Of a stretch of 64,000 bases of DNA, positions 38,218 through 46,616 are shown piece after piece. This DNA is from Thalassomonas sp. M1454 (GTDB taxonomy: Bacteria > Pseudomonadota > Gammaproteobacteria > Enterobacterales > Alteromonadaceae): NCBI RefSeq assembly GCF_007097525.1, contig NZ_VKDD01000005.1, forward strand, positions 124,001 through 188,000, written 5' to 3'. The notes under the pieces are model-generated. The model saw only the letters and a list, made by a program, of their open reading frames with translations, was not told the DNA's origin and searched no databases. A program made the translations under genes and the position numbers. Numbering within the stretch: the first letter of the stretch is position 1; every line of letters begins with the position of its first letter.

Positions 38218-38415
38218 CCTTTATAACCAATTCACCATAAAGCACTTACCAAAAAAACATAACCAGTAATTGTGGCTACGAATTAAAAGATACAAATTAA
38301 AATTGATGGGTTAACTGCGCTAAAACTTATATACTTTATGCATGTTATGGATATTATTGGTCATTGTTGTTATGTGGTTGATACCTTACTTATCCCTAAA
38401 AAACGTTCCATGTTT

Positions 38416-39723
38416 TTAAAGGGTTATGCGAAATCTTAAGCCGGTAACAATAATATCGTCTTCGGTATTAAGCGCAGGATCAATTAAATACTGAACATTT
38501 GGCGTTATTGCCATGTTTTGCGCTAACTGAATACGATAAAACGCTTCAAAGGTGGTTTGTGAGTCATTAGGTGTGCCAAATTCATCCGGTATTTGGCCAT
38601 GTGACAGCGACATACCGAGTAAGTCTGATCGCTCGGCAAAGTATTTGATAAAACCAACGGTAACATCTCGCTCATACAATTGTGGAACAGCAGCGGAATC
38701 AACACTTGAAAAACCTAGTTTTGCAAATACCATCCACTCTAGCTCCCAAGTATAGTTTGCCCCGATAACAATACCTTCTGCGCCATCTTGATAAGTGTTA
38801 TCTTCGCCGTAGGCTGTTTTCTCATCCATCTGCCAAAGCATTACATGGACATTTTTAAAGTATCGCTCCCCCTTACTTGGCGAATATCCTAGCTCAACTG
38901 TTTTATATAACTCATCAAAACCTTCTTCAAATGGGTCATCGGTATCAACCGTACCATTTGCATCATTTATTGCACCATTGATATAGATATTGTCATTAAA
39001 CCAATGTCCCATGCCTATCCCGTAGCTATTATCAGGCAAAGCTATGGACATAGTTAGTAATGAATCTAAATTTGAAAAAGCAGTCCAAGGAATGGCATAA
39101 CCTAGTACGTTAAAGTAATCATTTGGATCAAACTTACCCACAACAATCGCAGTATTACCATCATTGAAATATTGCTGATAATTAAAGTCGACTAATACTG
39201 TGCCTTTGTCACTAAATAGCATACCCGTTTGACTTAAATAACCGGCATTACCACCAAGCTCTGATGGTGTGGCATCACCTATCTCATGGCGATTATCCAC
39301 TTTAAAAACTAGTGATCCCGAGTTCATTTCGCCTTTGTTAATAAACTCCCATTTACCATAAAATCGAGCAATTCCAGAAGAAGCGCTATCATGTGCGGCA
39401 CCGGGGGTTGTATCACTTAAATTTTGATATAAAACGCTATAATCTAAACCAAACTGCAGGCCTGTATCTTCGTAAACTTGATGCTTCCAATCTTTGATAT
39501 TTTTTACGCCATCATCAATGGCAGGGAGTCTAAATATTGGCAACTTTTCTTTATCATCATCTTCTAATTGATGAGTAGTTTCCGCTGGCCCACCAAAACC
39601 TTCATCGGCATCATATTTCTTACCGCCTTCAGCAAAAGCATTCGCAGATAAAAATACACTGGCAGTAAGTCCGGTGCAGACTGCAATTGATAATCGACTT
39701 ATAAACCAATTGTTTGTATTCAT
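38416..39723 (-). CDS. OprB-family carbohydrate-selective porin
   Basis: This is an outer-membrane porin of 435 residues with a signal peptide (SIAVCTGLTASVFLSANAFA|EGG). The OprB pattern is seen in DDGVKNIKDWKHQVYEDTGLQFGLDYSVLYQ near residue 75, FYGKWEFINKGEMNSGSLVFKVDNRHE, DPNDYFNVLGYAIPWTAFSN and the terminal strand ...GLRFRITL. Such porins pass sugars. It lies 17 bp after the beta-barrel gene at 39741, so the two are co-transcribed; it ends the four-gene run. Lyase remnants lie just downstream. Confidence 0.85.
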   Translation of the reverse strand: MNTNNWFISRLSIAVCTGLTASVFLSANAFAEGGKKYDADEGFGGPAETTHQLEDDDKEKLPIFRLPAIDDGVKNIKDWKHQVYEDTGLQFGLDYSVLYQNLSDTTPGAAHDSASSGIARFYGKWEFINKGEMNSGSLVFKVDNRHEIGDATPSELGGNAGYLSQTGMLFSDKGTVLVDFNYQQYFNDGNTAIVVGKFDPNDYFNVLGYAIPWTAFSNLDSLLTMSIALPDNSYGIGMGHWFNDNIYINGAINDANGTVDTDDPFEEGFDELYKTVELGYSPSKGERYFKNVHVMLWQMDEKTAYGEDNTYQDGAEGIVIGANYTWELEWMVFAKLGFSSVDSAAVPQLYERDVTVGFIKYFAERSDLLGMSLSHGQIPDEFGTPNDSQTTFEAFYRIQLAQNMAITPNVQYLIDPALNTEDDIIVTGLRFRITL

Positions 39724-39740
39724 AATAATTCCTTTACCAG

Positions 39741-40598
39741 TTATTTAAACCAACTAACCAAAGAGTTTTCTACCACTGGAGTAATGTTGAAACTGATCAT
39801 ATATTCGGGACCAAATGCATCAGGTTTTTCCACATAATAATTTAACTCAACACCCAACTTCCAAGGTCTACCGCTTAATATTAAGGTTTTACTTACAGTA
39901 AAGTTAACTGGCACAGTCCACTCTTGGCCATCTTCGGCATTCCAGTTATAACTAACAATAGGCGATGTACCATAGCTCCAACCACCACCGGGAAGTAATA
40001 TCGCAAAAAATTGTGATGAAGTAAGGCTTATGTCGTTATCACCAGCAATGTCCCATTGATGATTAGGGAACACACCAAAAATACTTTCAGCGCTTAATTT
40101 ACCTAATAACATTTCAGGACCAAACGTTGTGCTCTCACCCATGTTTAGCTCATCTGCCCCCGTAGGTAGTGACATAATAAAACCATAAGCAGTTAAGTTA
40201 CCTGCCTCAGATTTAGGGGCATAGGCTAAATCAAACGAAATATCACCAAGACCTGACTCATCACTCCAACTATCCCCACCTTGATATATGGGCTGTTGAA
40301 TAAACATTGGCACAGCAGGCCTAAATAAAATTTTACTGCCATCTTCACGGGGGAAAGGCATACTCGGCTGAAATAAAATCATATTGCGAGTTTGATCATC
40401 AGCTTTTGGTAAATCGCCTTCAAAGGTGGTGTATTGAAACTTAAAATTGAGACTTGCTAACGCGGTATTGGGATTAGCCAATTCCTTTGCCGCTTTATCA
40501 GCATCACTTTCTTGCGCGAAAGAGCTGGAAGATAAAGCAACAAGTATCATTAAGCTAATAAATGGAGATGCTAAATACTTTTTAATTTGAACAGCCAT
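39741..40598 (-). CDS. Outer-membrane beta-barrel transport-like protein
   Basis: This is an exported protein of 285 residues with a signal peptide (FISLMILVALSSSSFA|QES). The body is a run of amphipathic strands with the pattern of the MetA-pathway/transporter family of outer-membrane barrels: GLGDISFDLAYAPKS, GWSYGTSPIVSYNWN, RPWKLGVELNYYVEKPDAFGPEY and the final FNITPVVENSLVSWFK. The substrate is unknown. It lies between a phosphoesterase gene and an OprB porin gene on the same strand. Confidence 0.65.
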   Translation of the reverse strand: MAVQIKKYLASPFISLMILVALSSSSFAQESDADKAAKELANPNTALASLNFKFQYTTFEGDLPKADDQTRNMILFQPSMPFPREDGSKILFRPAVPMFIQQPIYQGGDSWSDESGLGDISFDLAYAPKSEAGNLTAYGFIMSLPTGADELNMGESTTFGPEMLLGKLSAESIFGVFPNHQWDIAGDNDISLTSSQFFAILLPGGGWSYGTSPIVSYNWNAEDGQEWTVPVNFTVSKTLILSGRPWKLGVELNYYVEKPDAFGPEYMISFNITPVVENSLVSWFK

Positions 40599-40674
40599 AG
40601 TTTTCCCTGTTGATATTTATATAATGTTTTGTAATTTAAGTGTGGTTTATTTAGTTTAGGCTAATAGCGTAATG

Positions 40675-41640
40675 CTACTTTTCATCCATCAACAGACGTT
40701 CACCCTCTGCTGGTATATTGCCTTTTTTATCTAACATGCCAGTTAATTTAATGTTTAAATATTTAGGTGCTGAGTCGTCAATACTTACCCACATAATATG
40801 GTCCATATTTTCACCATCACCAATTGTATGCTCTCCACCTGTGGTAGCTAATTGAATGTAATCCATATTGTTACGTTGCCAGTATTGATAACTATGAACA
40901 TGACCATTAAACACGGTAAAGTTTTGTTTATTTAAAGCGGATTCTATTTGCTTAAAATTAGTTTCATCTTGGCTTTGCCAAATAGGTTTATGCATTAATA
41001 AAAATGTCCAACGAACGTCTTTATTTTGTTTTATAACATCAAGAAAATAATCTCTTTGCTCACGGCTAATTTCTCCATATTTACGCTCTGGCATTTTCGC
41101 GTATTCTGTATCATTAAATTTTTTCGGGTCTTGCTTATAAACCTCAATTGCTTGGTTTCTTTTGTTTTTAAAGTTACTAAAAAATTCACTGGTGAAATCT
41201 TCAGAATCTAAAATCAAAAAAAGCACGTTTTTATGTTTAAAATGGTAATAACGCGGCCCGACAGTTTTGGTGTACCAATCTCGCATCACCATATTTGAGA
41301 TATCATGATTACCAACTGTAGGGAAAAATACGATACCCTTTTTGTTTAAATTACGTTTAAATACAGACCATTCCTTGTTAAGCGTGGCGACATCTTCTGT
41401 ACCACCTTCAATTAAATCACCGATACTTAAAATAAAATCTGGCTGCATTTTATTTATCGCTTCACTGCCAACTTTAAAGACTCCTTTTCTTTCTCCGCCG
41501 GTTAAATCTCCAATAACAGCAAAACGAACTAAATCAGCTGATACTTTAGGTTCACCAAACGCTTTAATACCATCATTAGCACTAACTGCTACATGGCAAA
41601 AAAATAGGGATAGAAGTGTTAAAGCAAACTTGTTAATCAT
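40675..41640 (-). CDS. Exported calcineurin-like metallophosphoesterase
   Basis: This is a 321-residue protein from the ATG at 41640, with a signal peptide (FALTLLSLFFCHVAVSA|NDG); an upstream Met at 41694 would bury the signal, so I reject it. All calcineurin-type metal motifs are present in order: FAVIGDLTGG, LSIGDLIEGG, VGNHDIS, LLMHKPIW and FNGHVHSYQYW. The substrate may be a phosphate ester or nucleotide in the periplasm; unknown. It sits in an operon with a DUF3299-like gene upstream and porins downstream. Confidence 0.87.
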   Translation of the reverse strand: MINKFALTLLSLFFCHVAVSANDGIKAFGEPKVSADLVRFAVIGDLTGGERKGVFKVGSEAINKMQPDFILSIGDLIEGGTEDVATLNKEWSVFKRNLNKKGIVFFPTVGNHDISNMVMRDWYTKTVGPRYYHFKHKNVLFLILDSEDFTSEFFSNFKNKRNQAIEVYKQDPKKFNDTEYAKMPERKYGEISREQRDYFLDVIKQNKDVRWTFLLMHKPIWQSQDETNFKQIESALNKQNFTVFNGHVHSYQYWQRNNMDYIQLATTGGEHTIGDGENMDHIMWVSIDDSAPKYLNIKLTGMLDKKGNIPAEGERLLMDEK

Positions 41641-41674
41641 TAAGGCTCGCCTTTTGAGTTGCAATAAAAATAAT

Positions 41675-42373
41675 TTAATCGCCTTGTTGCTCAATGATGG
41701 TCACATTTTCTAATTTATAAACTGCGTGATAATTCATTTCATGATTATCTGCAGACTTTAAATTTTTCTTAACATCATCGGTATTAAGTAAACCGCTAAG
41801 AGTAACTTTTTCTTTTGATGGCATGATATTAGACTTACTTAAATCAACGTATATGGTTTGATTTGGCTGGGGAACGTGGTGTTGGTGAGCAACAACAAAG
41901 TAAGGAGAATCTTTCACTAAAAATGCGGTTTTTATTGCATTATTTTCAATTTCTATCGGAACTAAATAGCCAGAAACAGTGTGTTTAGTTGAGCTATTAA
42001 TTATCTCAGGGTTTGTTGCAGTAGCTGCTTGCTCTCTTTTCTGCATCACAATTTTTCGTTGTGACAACAGATAATTAACATTTATATTTTGCGATTGTAA
42101 CTCTTGCTCTAGCGCGGTTTGTTTTAGCTTTAACTCAGGTAACTTTTTATAGTTTGGGGCTTGGCTCTCAATTAGCGTTATATCTTCAGATAAGGCGACA
42201 AAGTATCCTAAATCATCGAGTTGTGGCTGTGTTAGCTGTTTAAAAGGGTCGTTAAATGGCGCTAAATTGGGACGCAATTTTTGCCATGTTTGTTCTGAAC
42301 TTGTGGCGAAACTTATCTGGGGTATTGCAAGCAATACTAACAATAAAAAACTACCTAAATGGTTATTGCGCAT
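41675..42373 (-). CDS. DUF3299-like exported protein
   Basis: This is a 232-residue protein with a signal peptide (LGSFLLLVLLAIPQISFA|TSS). After a Gln-rich helical segment (about 80-115), residues 130-215 resemble DUF3299: SGYLVPIEIENN, FLVKDSPYFVVAHQHHVPQPNQTIYVDL and VTLSGLLNTDD. DUF3299 proteins are periplasmic and of unknown function. It is the first gene of the run DUF3299-phosphoesterase-barrel-OprB. Confidence 0.65.
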   Translation of the reverse strand: MRNNHLGSFLLLVLLAIPQISFATSSEQTWQKLRPNLAPFNDPFKQLTQPQLDDLGYFVALSEDITLIESQAPNYKKLPELKLKQTALEQELQSQNINVNYLLSQRKIVMQKREQAATATNPEIINSSTKHTVSGYLVPIEIENNAIKTAFLVKDSPYFVVAHQHHVPQPNQTIYVDLSKSNIMPSKEKVTLSGLLNTDDVKKNLKSADNHEMNYHAVYKLENVTIIEQQGD

Positions 42374-42437
42374 ATTTATTACCTATTGGTACTCAAAGCT
42401 TAACTAATTTACGGTTTAAACTGCTTTAACTGGTAAA

Positions 42438-42473
42438 CAAAAAAAGCGAACAAGCTATAAAAGCCTTGTCCGC
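42438..42473 (-). terminator. Terminator of the amidohydrolase gene
   Basis: GCGAACAAG (42446-42454) pairs with CTTGTCCGC (42465-42473) with one G-U. On the minus strand it is followed by seven U residues. This isolates the amidohydrolase from the downstream operon. Confidence 0.85.
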
Positions 42474-42484
42474 ATTATCATTAT

Positions 42485-43918
42485 TTACGATTCATTTTTG
42501 TAAATAACGCCTTCTTTCATAATTAACTGAATGGTTTTAATTGGATTTTCTCTTGGCGCAGGTTGTGAATACCACTCTTTATAGCCACCGTTTAATACAT
42601 GAATATCTTTTAGCGGGTTACCATCAACCAATAAAATATCAGCGGTAGCGCCTACCTCAATAACACCAATAGGGCCTGGAGCAGGGTTTCGAGGGCCAGA
42701 TAAAGCAAGCATTTCACCAGCAACTGAAGTTAACTGTTTGAGTACTTCAAAGTTACCATCGTAGTTGTTTTTACCACCACTAAACATCACTGTACGCCAG
42801 TAAATTTCATAACGACGAGCTCTATTAGCTTCTTCTATTTCACCTACCCAATCAGACTGAAAAGCAACTTTAACGCCGGCATCTAACATAGTACGACCAA
42901 CGTCTTTATAAGTTTCTTGAAGTACAGCTACCATTGGTAATTTATCGGCTGGCATATTAGGGTTGTTAGCAAGTTCTGGTGATAAAGCCCACATTTGCGG
43001 AACAATAAATCCGCCTTCTTTACCTACACGTTGATAAGTTTCAAACGAGGCAAAGAAACCGTGTTCCATGGTTTTCACACCACAATCGAGTGCGCGGTTA
43101 ATGGCTCTGTCGGTAAAGATATGAGCGCCAACATAGGTGCCCCAATCTTTCGCAGCTTCTACAATGGCACATGTTTCTTCAACTGAATATTGAGTGGTGT
43201 CAATTGGGTCATACTTAGATGAACCACCACCACCTGCCATCATTTTTATTTGCGTTGCGCCATGACGTAAGTTTAAGCGTGTTTGCTCGAGCACTTGAGG
43301 GACTCCATCTGCAACAGCGCCAAAACCTAACTTTTCCCAAACACCGACATCAGAATCGCCGCCACGAATCGTATACCCCATATCAAAACGACCGCGAAAA
43401 TCACCATGACCAGAAGTTTGTGAGATAAACGCACCCGATGGGTAAATACGTGGGCCAACTATCTCGCCCTTTTTAATTTGACGCGCCGTAGCAAAAGCAG
43501 GCCCGCCCATATCACGAATAGAGGTAAAACCATCCATTAAGAAGTCTTTAGCAACAATGGCTGATTTGATGCCTAAATCGTACGGGTCTTGGTTAGGAAT
43601 AATGTCTGAGTAGTTTGAGTTGATCATGATATGAACATGGCCATCAATAAGGCCTGGCATTAATGTACGTCCCTTACCATCAATTACTTTAGCGCCTTTT
43701 TCAGTGCTAATTGATTTTTTAGAAATTGTTTTAATTAGCTTGTCTTCAACAAGAACATTATGGCCTTCATACAGTTTATTTTCTGTGCCATTAAAAATAT
43801 TCACATTTTTAAATAGAACTTGCTCTGCCAGTGCATTGGCAGACATACCAACAACAAGGGTCACAGCTAAGGATGTTTTCGTTAAAATGGTTGCTATCTT
43901 TTTTGTCTTTAAGTTCAT
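42485..43918 (-). CDS. Exported metal-dependent amidohydrolase
   Basis: This is a 477-residue member of the amidohydrolase superfamily with a signal peptide (SLAVTLVVGMSANALA|EQV). The metal-site motif LMPGLIDGHVHIM is near residue 85. KMMAGGGGSS, the VGAHIFTD, MEHGFFAS and AFQSDWVGE blocks supply later ligands, and GATADILLVDGNPLKDI is the typical closing segment. It resembles imidazolonepropionase/Xaa-Pro-dipeptidase-like secreted hydrolases. The substrate is unknown. It is divergently oriented to an AraC regulator gene, its likely controller, and is terminated separately. Confidence 0.87.
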   Translation of the reverse strand: MNLKTKKIATILTKTSLAVTLVVGMSANALAEQVLFKNVNIFNGTENKLYEGHNVLVEDKLIKTISKKSISTEKGAKVIDGKGRTLMPGLIDGHVHIMINSNYSDIIPNQDPYDLGIKSAIVAKDFLMDGFTSIRDMGGPAFATARQIKKGEIVGPRIYPSGAFISQTSGHGDFRGRFDMGYTIRGGDSDVGVWEKLGFGAVADGVPQVLEQTRLNLRHGATQIKMMAGGGGSSKYDPIDTTQYSVEETCAIVEAAKDWGTYVGAHIFTDRAINRALDCGVKTMEHGFFASFETYQRVGKEGGFIVPQMWALSPELANNPNMPADKLPMVAVLQETYKDVGRTMLDAGVKVAFQSDWVGEIEEANRARRYEIYWRTVMFSGGKNNYDGNFEVLKQLTSVAGEMLALSGPRNPAPGPIGVIEVGATADILLVDGNPLKDIHVLNGGYKEWYSQPAPRENPIKTIQLIMKEGVIYKNES

Positions 43919-44095
43919 TGCATTGCCTTTAAAAATTTGAAAGTACGGGTAACTTGCTACGTAGATTAATACGTTAACTCTTAACTAAATATAGTTAGCA
44001 ATTAATAGGTTGCACGCTTAATTTGACAAAAAATGTCATTTGACGACATAAGATGATTTAGTTACCTTAAACTTAACTAAATTATGGAGTTGTTT
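43919..44095. promoter_or_regulatory. Divergent promoter region amidohydrolase/AraC
   Basis: A 177-bp AT-rich divergent space between the amidohydrolase and the AraC-type regulator gene. It contains a TGTCATTTGACGACA near-palindrome at 44032-44046 that could be an operator. Hexamers were not assigned. Confidence 0.45.
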
Positions 44096-45076
44096 ATGTA
44101 TCCAAACTTTTATGTAGCCGATGCTATTTACTTAAAATCTATTATTGATGTGCTTGATGATTTAAATGCACCAACAGAGAAGCTTCTAAGCTCAGTTACA
44201 TTAACCCGATCGCACGTTGCAACAGAGCAAAATTTAATTTTAGAACTGCCTATATGGCAGTTAATGGAAAATAGTGCAAAACACGTTACCAGAGATGAAT
44301 TTGGTTTATTAGTTGGAGAGTTATTTGCCGATAAATACTATAAACAACTAATGCCTGAATTGTTTGGCCAAGATAACTTAGAGCAGGCAATCAATTTGTT
44401 TTTTCAATTTGTAAAACAACAATCTAATTGCCCTAACTTTTGGCTAAAAGAAGATGGAGATAACTATTGGCTATGCCGAATAGGCACTCCAGGAATAATT
44501 AATGGCGAAGAGCAAATAGAACAATTAGTGGTCTCTATGCTACTGACATTTTTACAGCATTATTTAGGCAAGGATTGGCAGCCAAATGCAATTAAGTTTA
44601 AGTCGGTTAAAAGCAGTAATAAAGTCTACTTAAACAAATTCCCTGCAACGCAATGCTCTTTCGCTAATGAATGCACGGCTATTGCTATAGATAAACAGCA
44701 TTTTAAATTTAACAACAAATTACCGTTACAAGCCATTGAGCAGCAACCAATTAGCCGTGACCCTAAATTACTAATTACTCGCTTATTAGCTGAGAATTAT
44801 TTTGGCAACAATGCTGACGCTAATAAGATTGCTAAAATGCTAAATATTAATTTAAGAAAATTACAAAGAATTCTAAGTGAGCAAAAATCTAATCTAAAAG
44901 AGCTTATTGATGACGATAAAAAGCATAAAGCACAACGTTTATTAGCAACAAGCCAATTATCAATTACTGAGATTTGCCAAGAACTTGGCTATAAAGATAA
45001 GGGCAATTTTAATCGGGCTTTTAAGCGTTGGTTTAATACCACACCGTTAAAATACCGCAAAGTTCGACAAAGTTAA
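44096..45076 (+). CDS. AraC-family transcriptional regulator
   Basis: This is a 326-residue regulator. I start it at the ATG at 44096, because GGAG lies about 7 bases upstream and overlaps the earlier ATG at 44084. The N-terminal half resembles the Arabinose_bd domain of OruR/ArgR-type AraC proteins (LLSSVTLTRSHVATE, DEFGLLVGELF). The C-terminal half has the two helix-turn-helix units, DANKIAKMLNINLRKLQRIL and SITEICQELGYKDKGNFNRAFKRWFNTTPLKYRK. It probably controls the divergent amidohydrolase gene and perhaps the neighbouring transport genes. Confidence 0.88.
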   Translation: MYPNFYVADAIYLKSIIDVLDDLNAPTEKLLSSVTLTRSHVATEQNLILELPIWQLMENSAKHVTRDEFGLLVGELFADKYYKQLMPELFGQDNLEQAINLFFQFVKQQSNCPNFWLKEDGDNYWLCRIGTPGIINGEEQIEQLVVSMLLTFLQHYLGKDWQPNAIKFKSVKSSNKVYLNKFPATQCSFANECTAIAIDKQHFKFNNKLPLQAIEQQPISRDPKLLITRLLAENYFGNNADANKIAKMLNINLRKLQRILSEQKSNLKELIDDDKKHKAQRLLATSQLSITEICQELGYKDKGNFNRAFKRWFNTTPLKYRKVRQS

Positions 45077-45102
45077 TGTTAGTGTTATCAATACAAATAA
45101 AA

Positions 45103-45137
45103 AGCCCCGCTAACAGTTAATCAGCGGGGCTAAAAAC
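45103..45137. terminator. Bidirectional terminator after araC-type gene and protease gene
   Basis: AGCCCCGCT (45103-45111) pairs perfectly with AGCGGGGCT (45123-45131) and is flanked by A-rich DNA on both sides. On the minus strand it is followed by a U-run, so it best serves the leftward protease gene. Confidence 0.85.
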
Positions 45138-45156
45138 TTAAACCTGAACGGTTGCC

Positions 45157-46410
45157 TTAAATACTACGCTTTTTCACTACAATACTATTTTTCCAGTGTT
45201 GTTGTTTAAGATAAAATTTGTTGTCAGTTTTAAAAGTTAAAGTTACAGGTTGCTCTTTATCAAATTTTTTATTTGTAACCGTTGGTAGTTCATAATTATT
45301 ACCATCAGATAAAGTTATATTTAGTGTTCTTGATTTTGATATTTTAGTTATGGTTAATTGTTGTTTTAAAGGAATTGTTTCTAATTGTAGGTCTTTTATA
45401 ATTTGCTTTACTGCATCTCTAACAGGTTGCTGTACACCACTAGTTGATGCATGAGTATAAGTGTTTAGAATTATATCACCGGTACTTTCATCACTCAGTT
45501 CTAACTTTAAATTTCGAATGTGATCACCCAAATCCCAGTAATGAATATAACTATATTTTAATACATAATTACGCAATTTAGACTCTTGACGAACAACAGT
45601 AATCATCCCTGTACTATTAATTGCTTCTTTAATGTTTGTTGCATAAGTTTTAGGCTGTTTAATGTCGTTTTGAACTAACCAACCATGAACTATATTAGGT
45701 GAAATTGCAAAATTAATACCTTGGGCTAAAACACCTGTTTTTTGTGCCGTAGCAACAGTCGATGCAGAACTAACAACAACACCTTTTAAAGAAAAGTCTT
45801 CTCCTATAACAGGTCCACCAGAATTTCCTGGTTGTATAGGTGCAGATATTTGAATTTGATCCTGTGAACCTTTAAAGCCAGCTAAACTATTTATCAAGCC
45901 AGACGTGACGCGAGCTTGGCTACCAAGCATATCTGGCATAGGGTAACCTATTGCAAATATTTGTTCAGCAACATCTGCTTTTCCTATCTTTATTGGCAAA
46001 AATCCAGTCGTATCAGCTTTAAGCAGGGCTAAATCAGAATTTTCATCTGTTGCAATCACAGTAGCTGGGATATTTCTATCCACAGTGGCTATATTTATAG
46101 TTTCTAAGCCATCTATCACATGAAAATTTGTTATCCAATAACCATCCGCGATAACAAAACCACTGCCACTTCTGCGTGAATTTACTTTATCGACAATTTG
46201 CGAAGAAACATTATAGTTTTTAAAGTTAGAGTTGAGAATATTACCTACATTCATAGGGTCGTGACCAACAGCTTCTAATATATTAATGTGAATATTTTCA
46301 TCACCAATTGCGGTTTTATCTTGTATTGAAGAATTAGAGCTTACGCAACCTTGTAGTGAAGAAATAAACAAAGTTAGCAAAGTGAAAAGTTTGAGTTTTG
46401 ACATATCCAT
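45157..46410 (-). CDS. S1C-type serine protease lipoprotein
   Basis: This is a 417-residue lipoprotein with a signal sequence and lipobox (LFISSLQGC|VSS). The trypsin-like domain has its triad at His97 (NFHVID), Asp126 (SDLALLK) and Ser197 (QPGNSGGP), and GSGFVIADGYWITN precedes it, as in DegP/HtrA proteins. Unlike HtrA it has no PDZ domain. The C-terminal 180 residues are beta-rich and unlike families I recognise. It has a strong terminator and no operon partners. Substrate unknown; likely envelope protein quality control. Confidence 0.82.
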   Translation of the reverse strand: MDMSKLKLFTLLTLFISSLQGCVSSNSSIQDKTAIGDENIHINILEAVGHDPMNVGNILNSNFKNYNVSSQIVDKVNSRRSGSGFVIADGYWITNFHVIDGLETINIATVDRNIPATVIATDENSDLALLKADTTGFLPIKIGKADVAEQIFAIGYPMPDMLGSQARVTSGLINSLAGFKGSQDQIQISAPIQPGNSGGPVIGEDFSLKGVVVSSASTVATAQKTGVLAQGINFAISPNIVHGWLVQNDIKQPKTYATNIKEAINSTGMITVVRQESKLRNYVLKYSYIHYWDLGDHIRNLKLELSDESTGDIILNTYTHASTSGVQQPVRDAVKQIIKDLQLETIPLKQQLTITKISKSRTLNITLSDGNNYELPTVTNKKFDKEQPVTLTFKTDNKFYLKQQHWKNSIVVKKRSI

Positions 46411-46561
46411 ATTTTCTTTAGAGTTTTTATAGTAATAACTTTACATAAAAATCACACAAATACAACAAATTAGATTTTATTTATGATTTGTTTTTTTATT
46501 TTCTTCACCTGTTATATTCGCTTATAAGCAATAGATATCTCAGCTAATATAATTATAAAAA

Positions 46562-46596
46562 AGCCCCGTTAAATTAGATTTAACGGGGCTTTTTTG
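46562..46596. terminator. Terminator after lysS
   Basis: AGCCCCGTTAAAT (46562-46574) pairs perfectly with ATTTAACGGGGCT (46578-46590) across a 3-base loop, with A- and T-runs on either side. It ends the leftward recJ-prfB-lysS transcript. Confidence 0.9.
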
Positions 46597-46616
46597 ATTC
46601 GTTTTTAGGGTAAAGC

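Larger units (their letters stand above)
37539..38356 (-). repeat. 355-bp tandem repeats derived from an alginate lyase 3' end
   Basis: The anchor ATAACCAG occurs at 37549, 37904 and 38259, exactly 355 bp apart each time. The units are about 80 percent alike by eye; the third is cut off near 38356. Because 355 is not a multiple of three, this is a DNA-level duplication and not a repeat within one protein. Two units contain PL7-like coding remnants. Confidence 0.9.
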
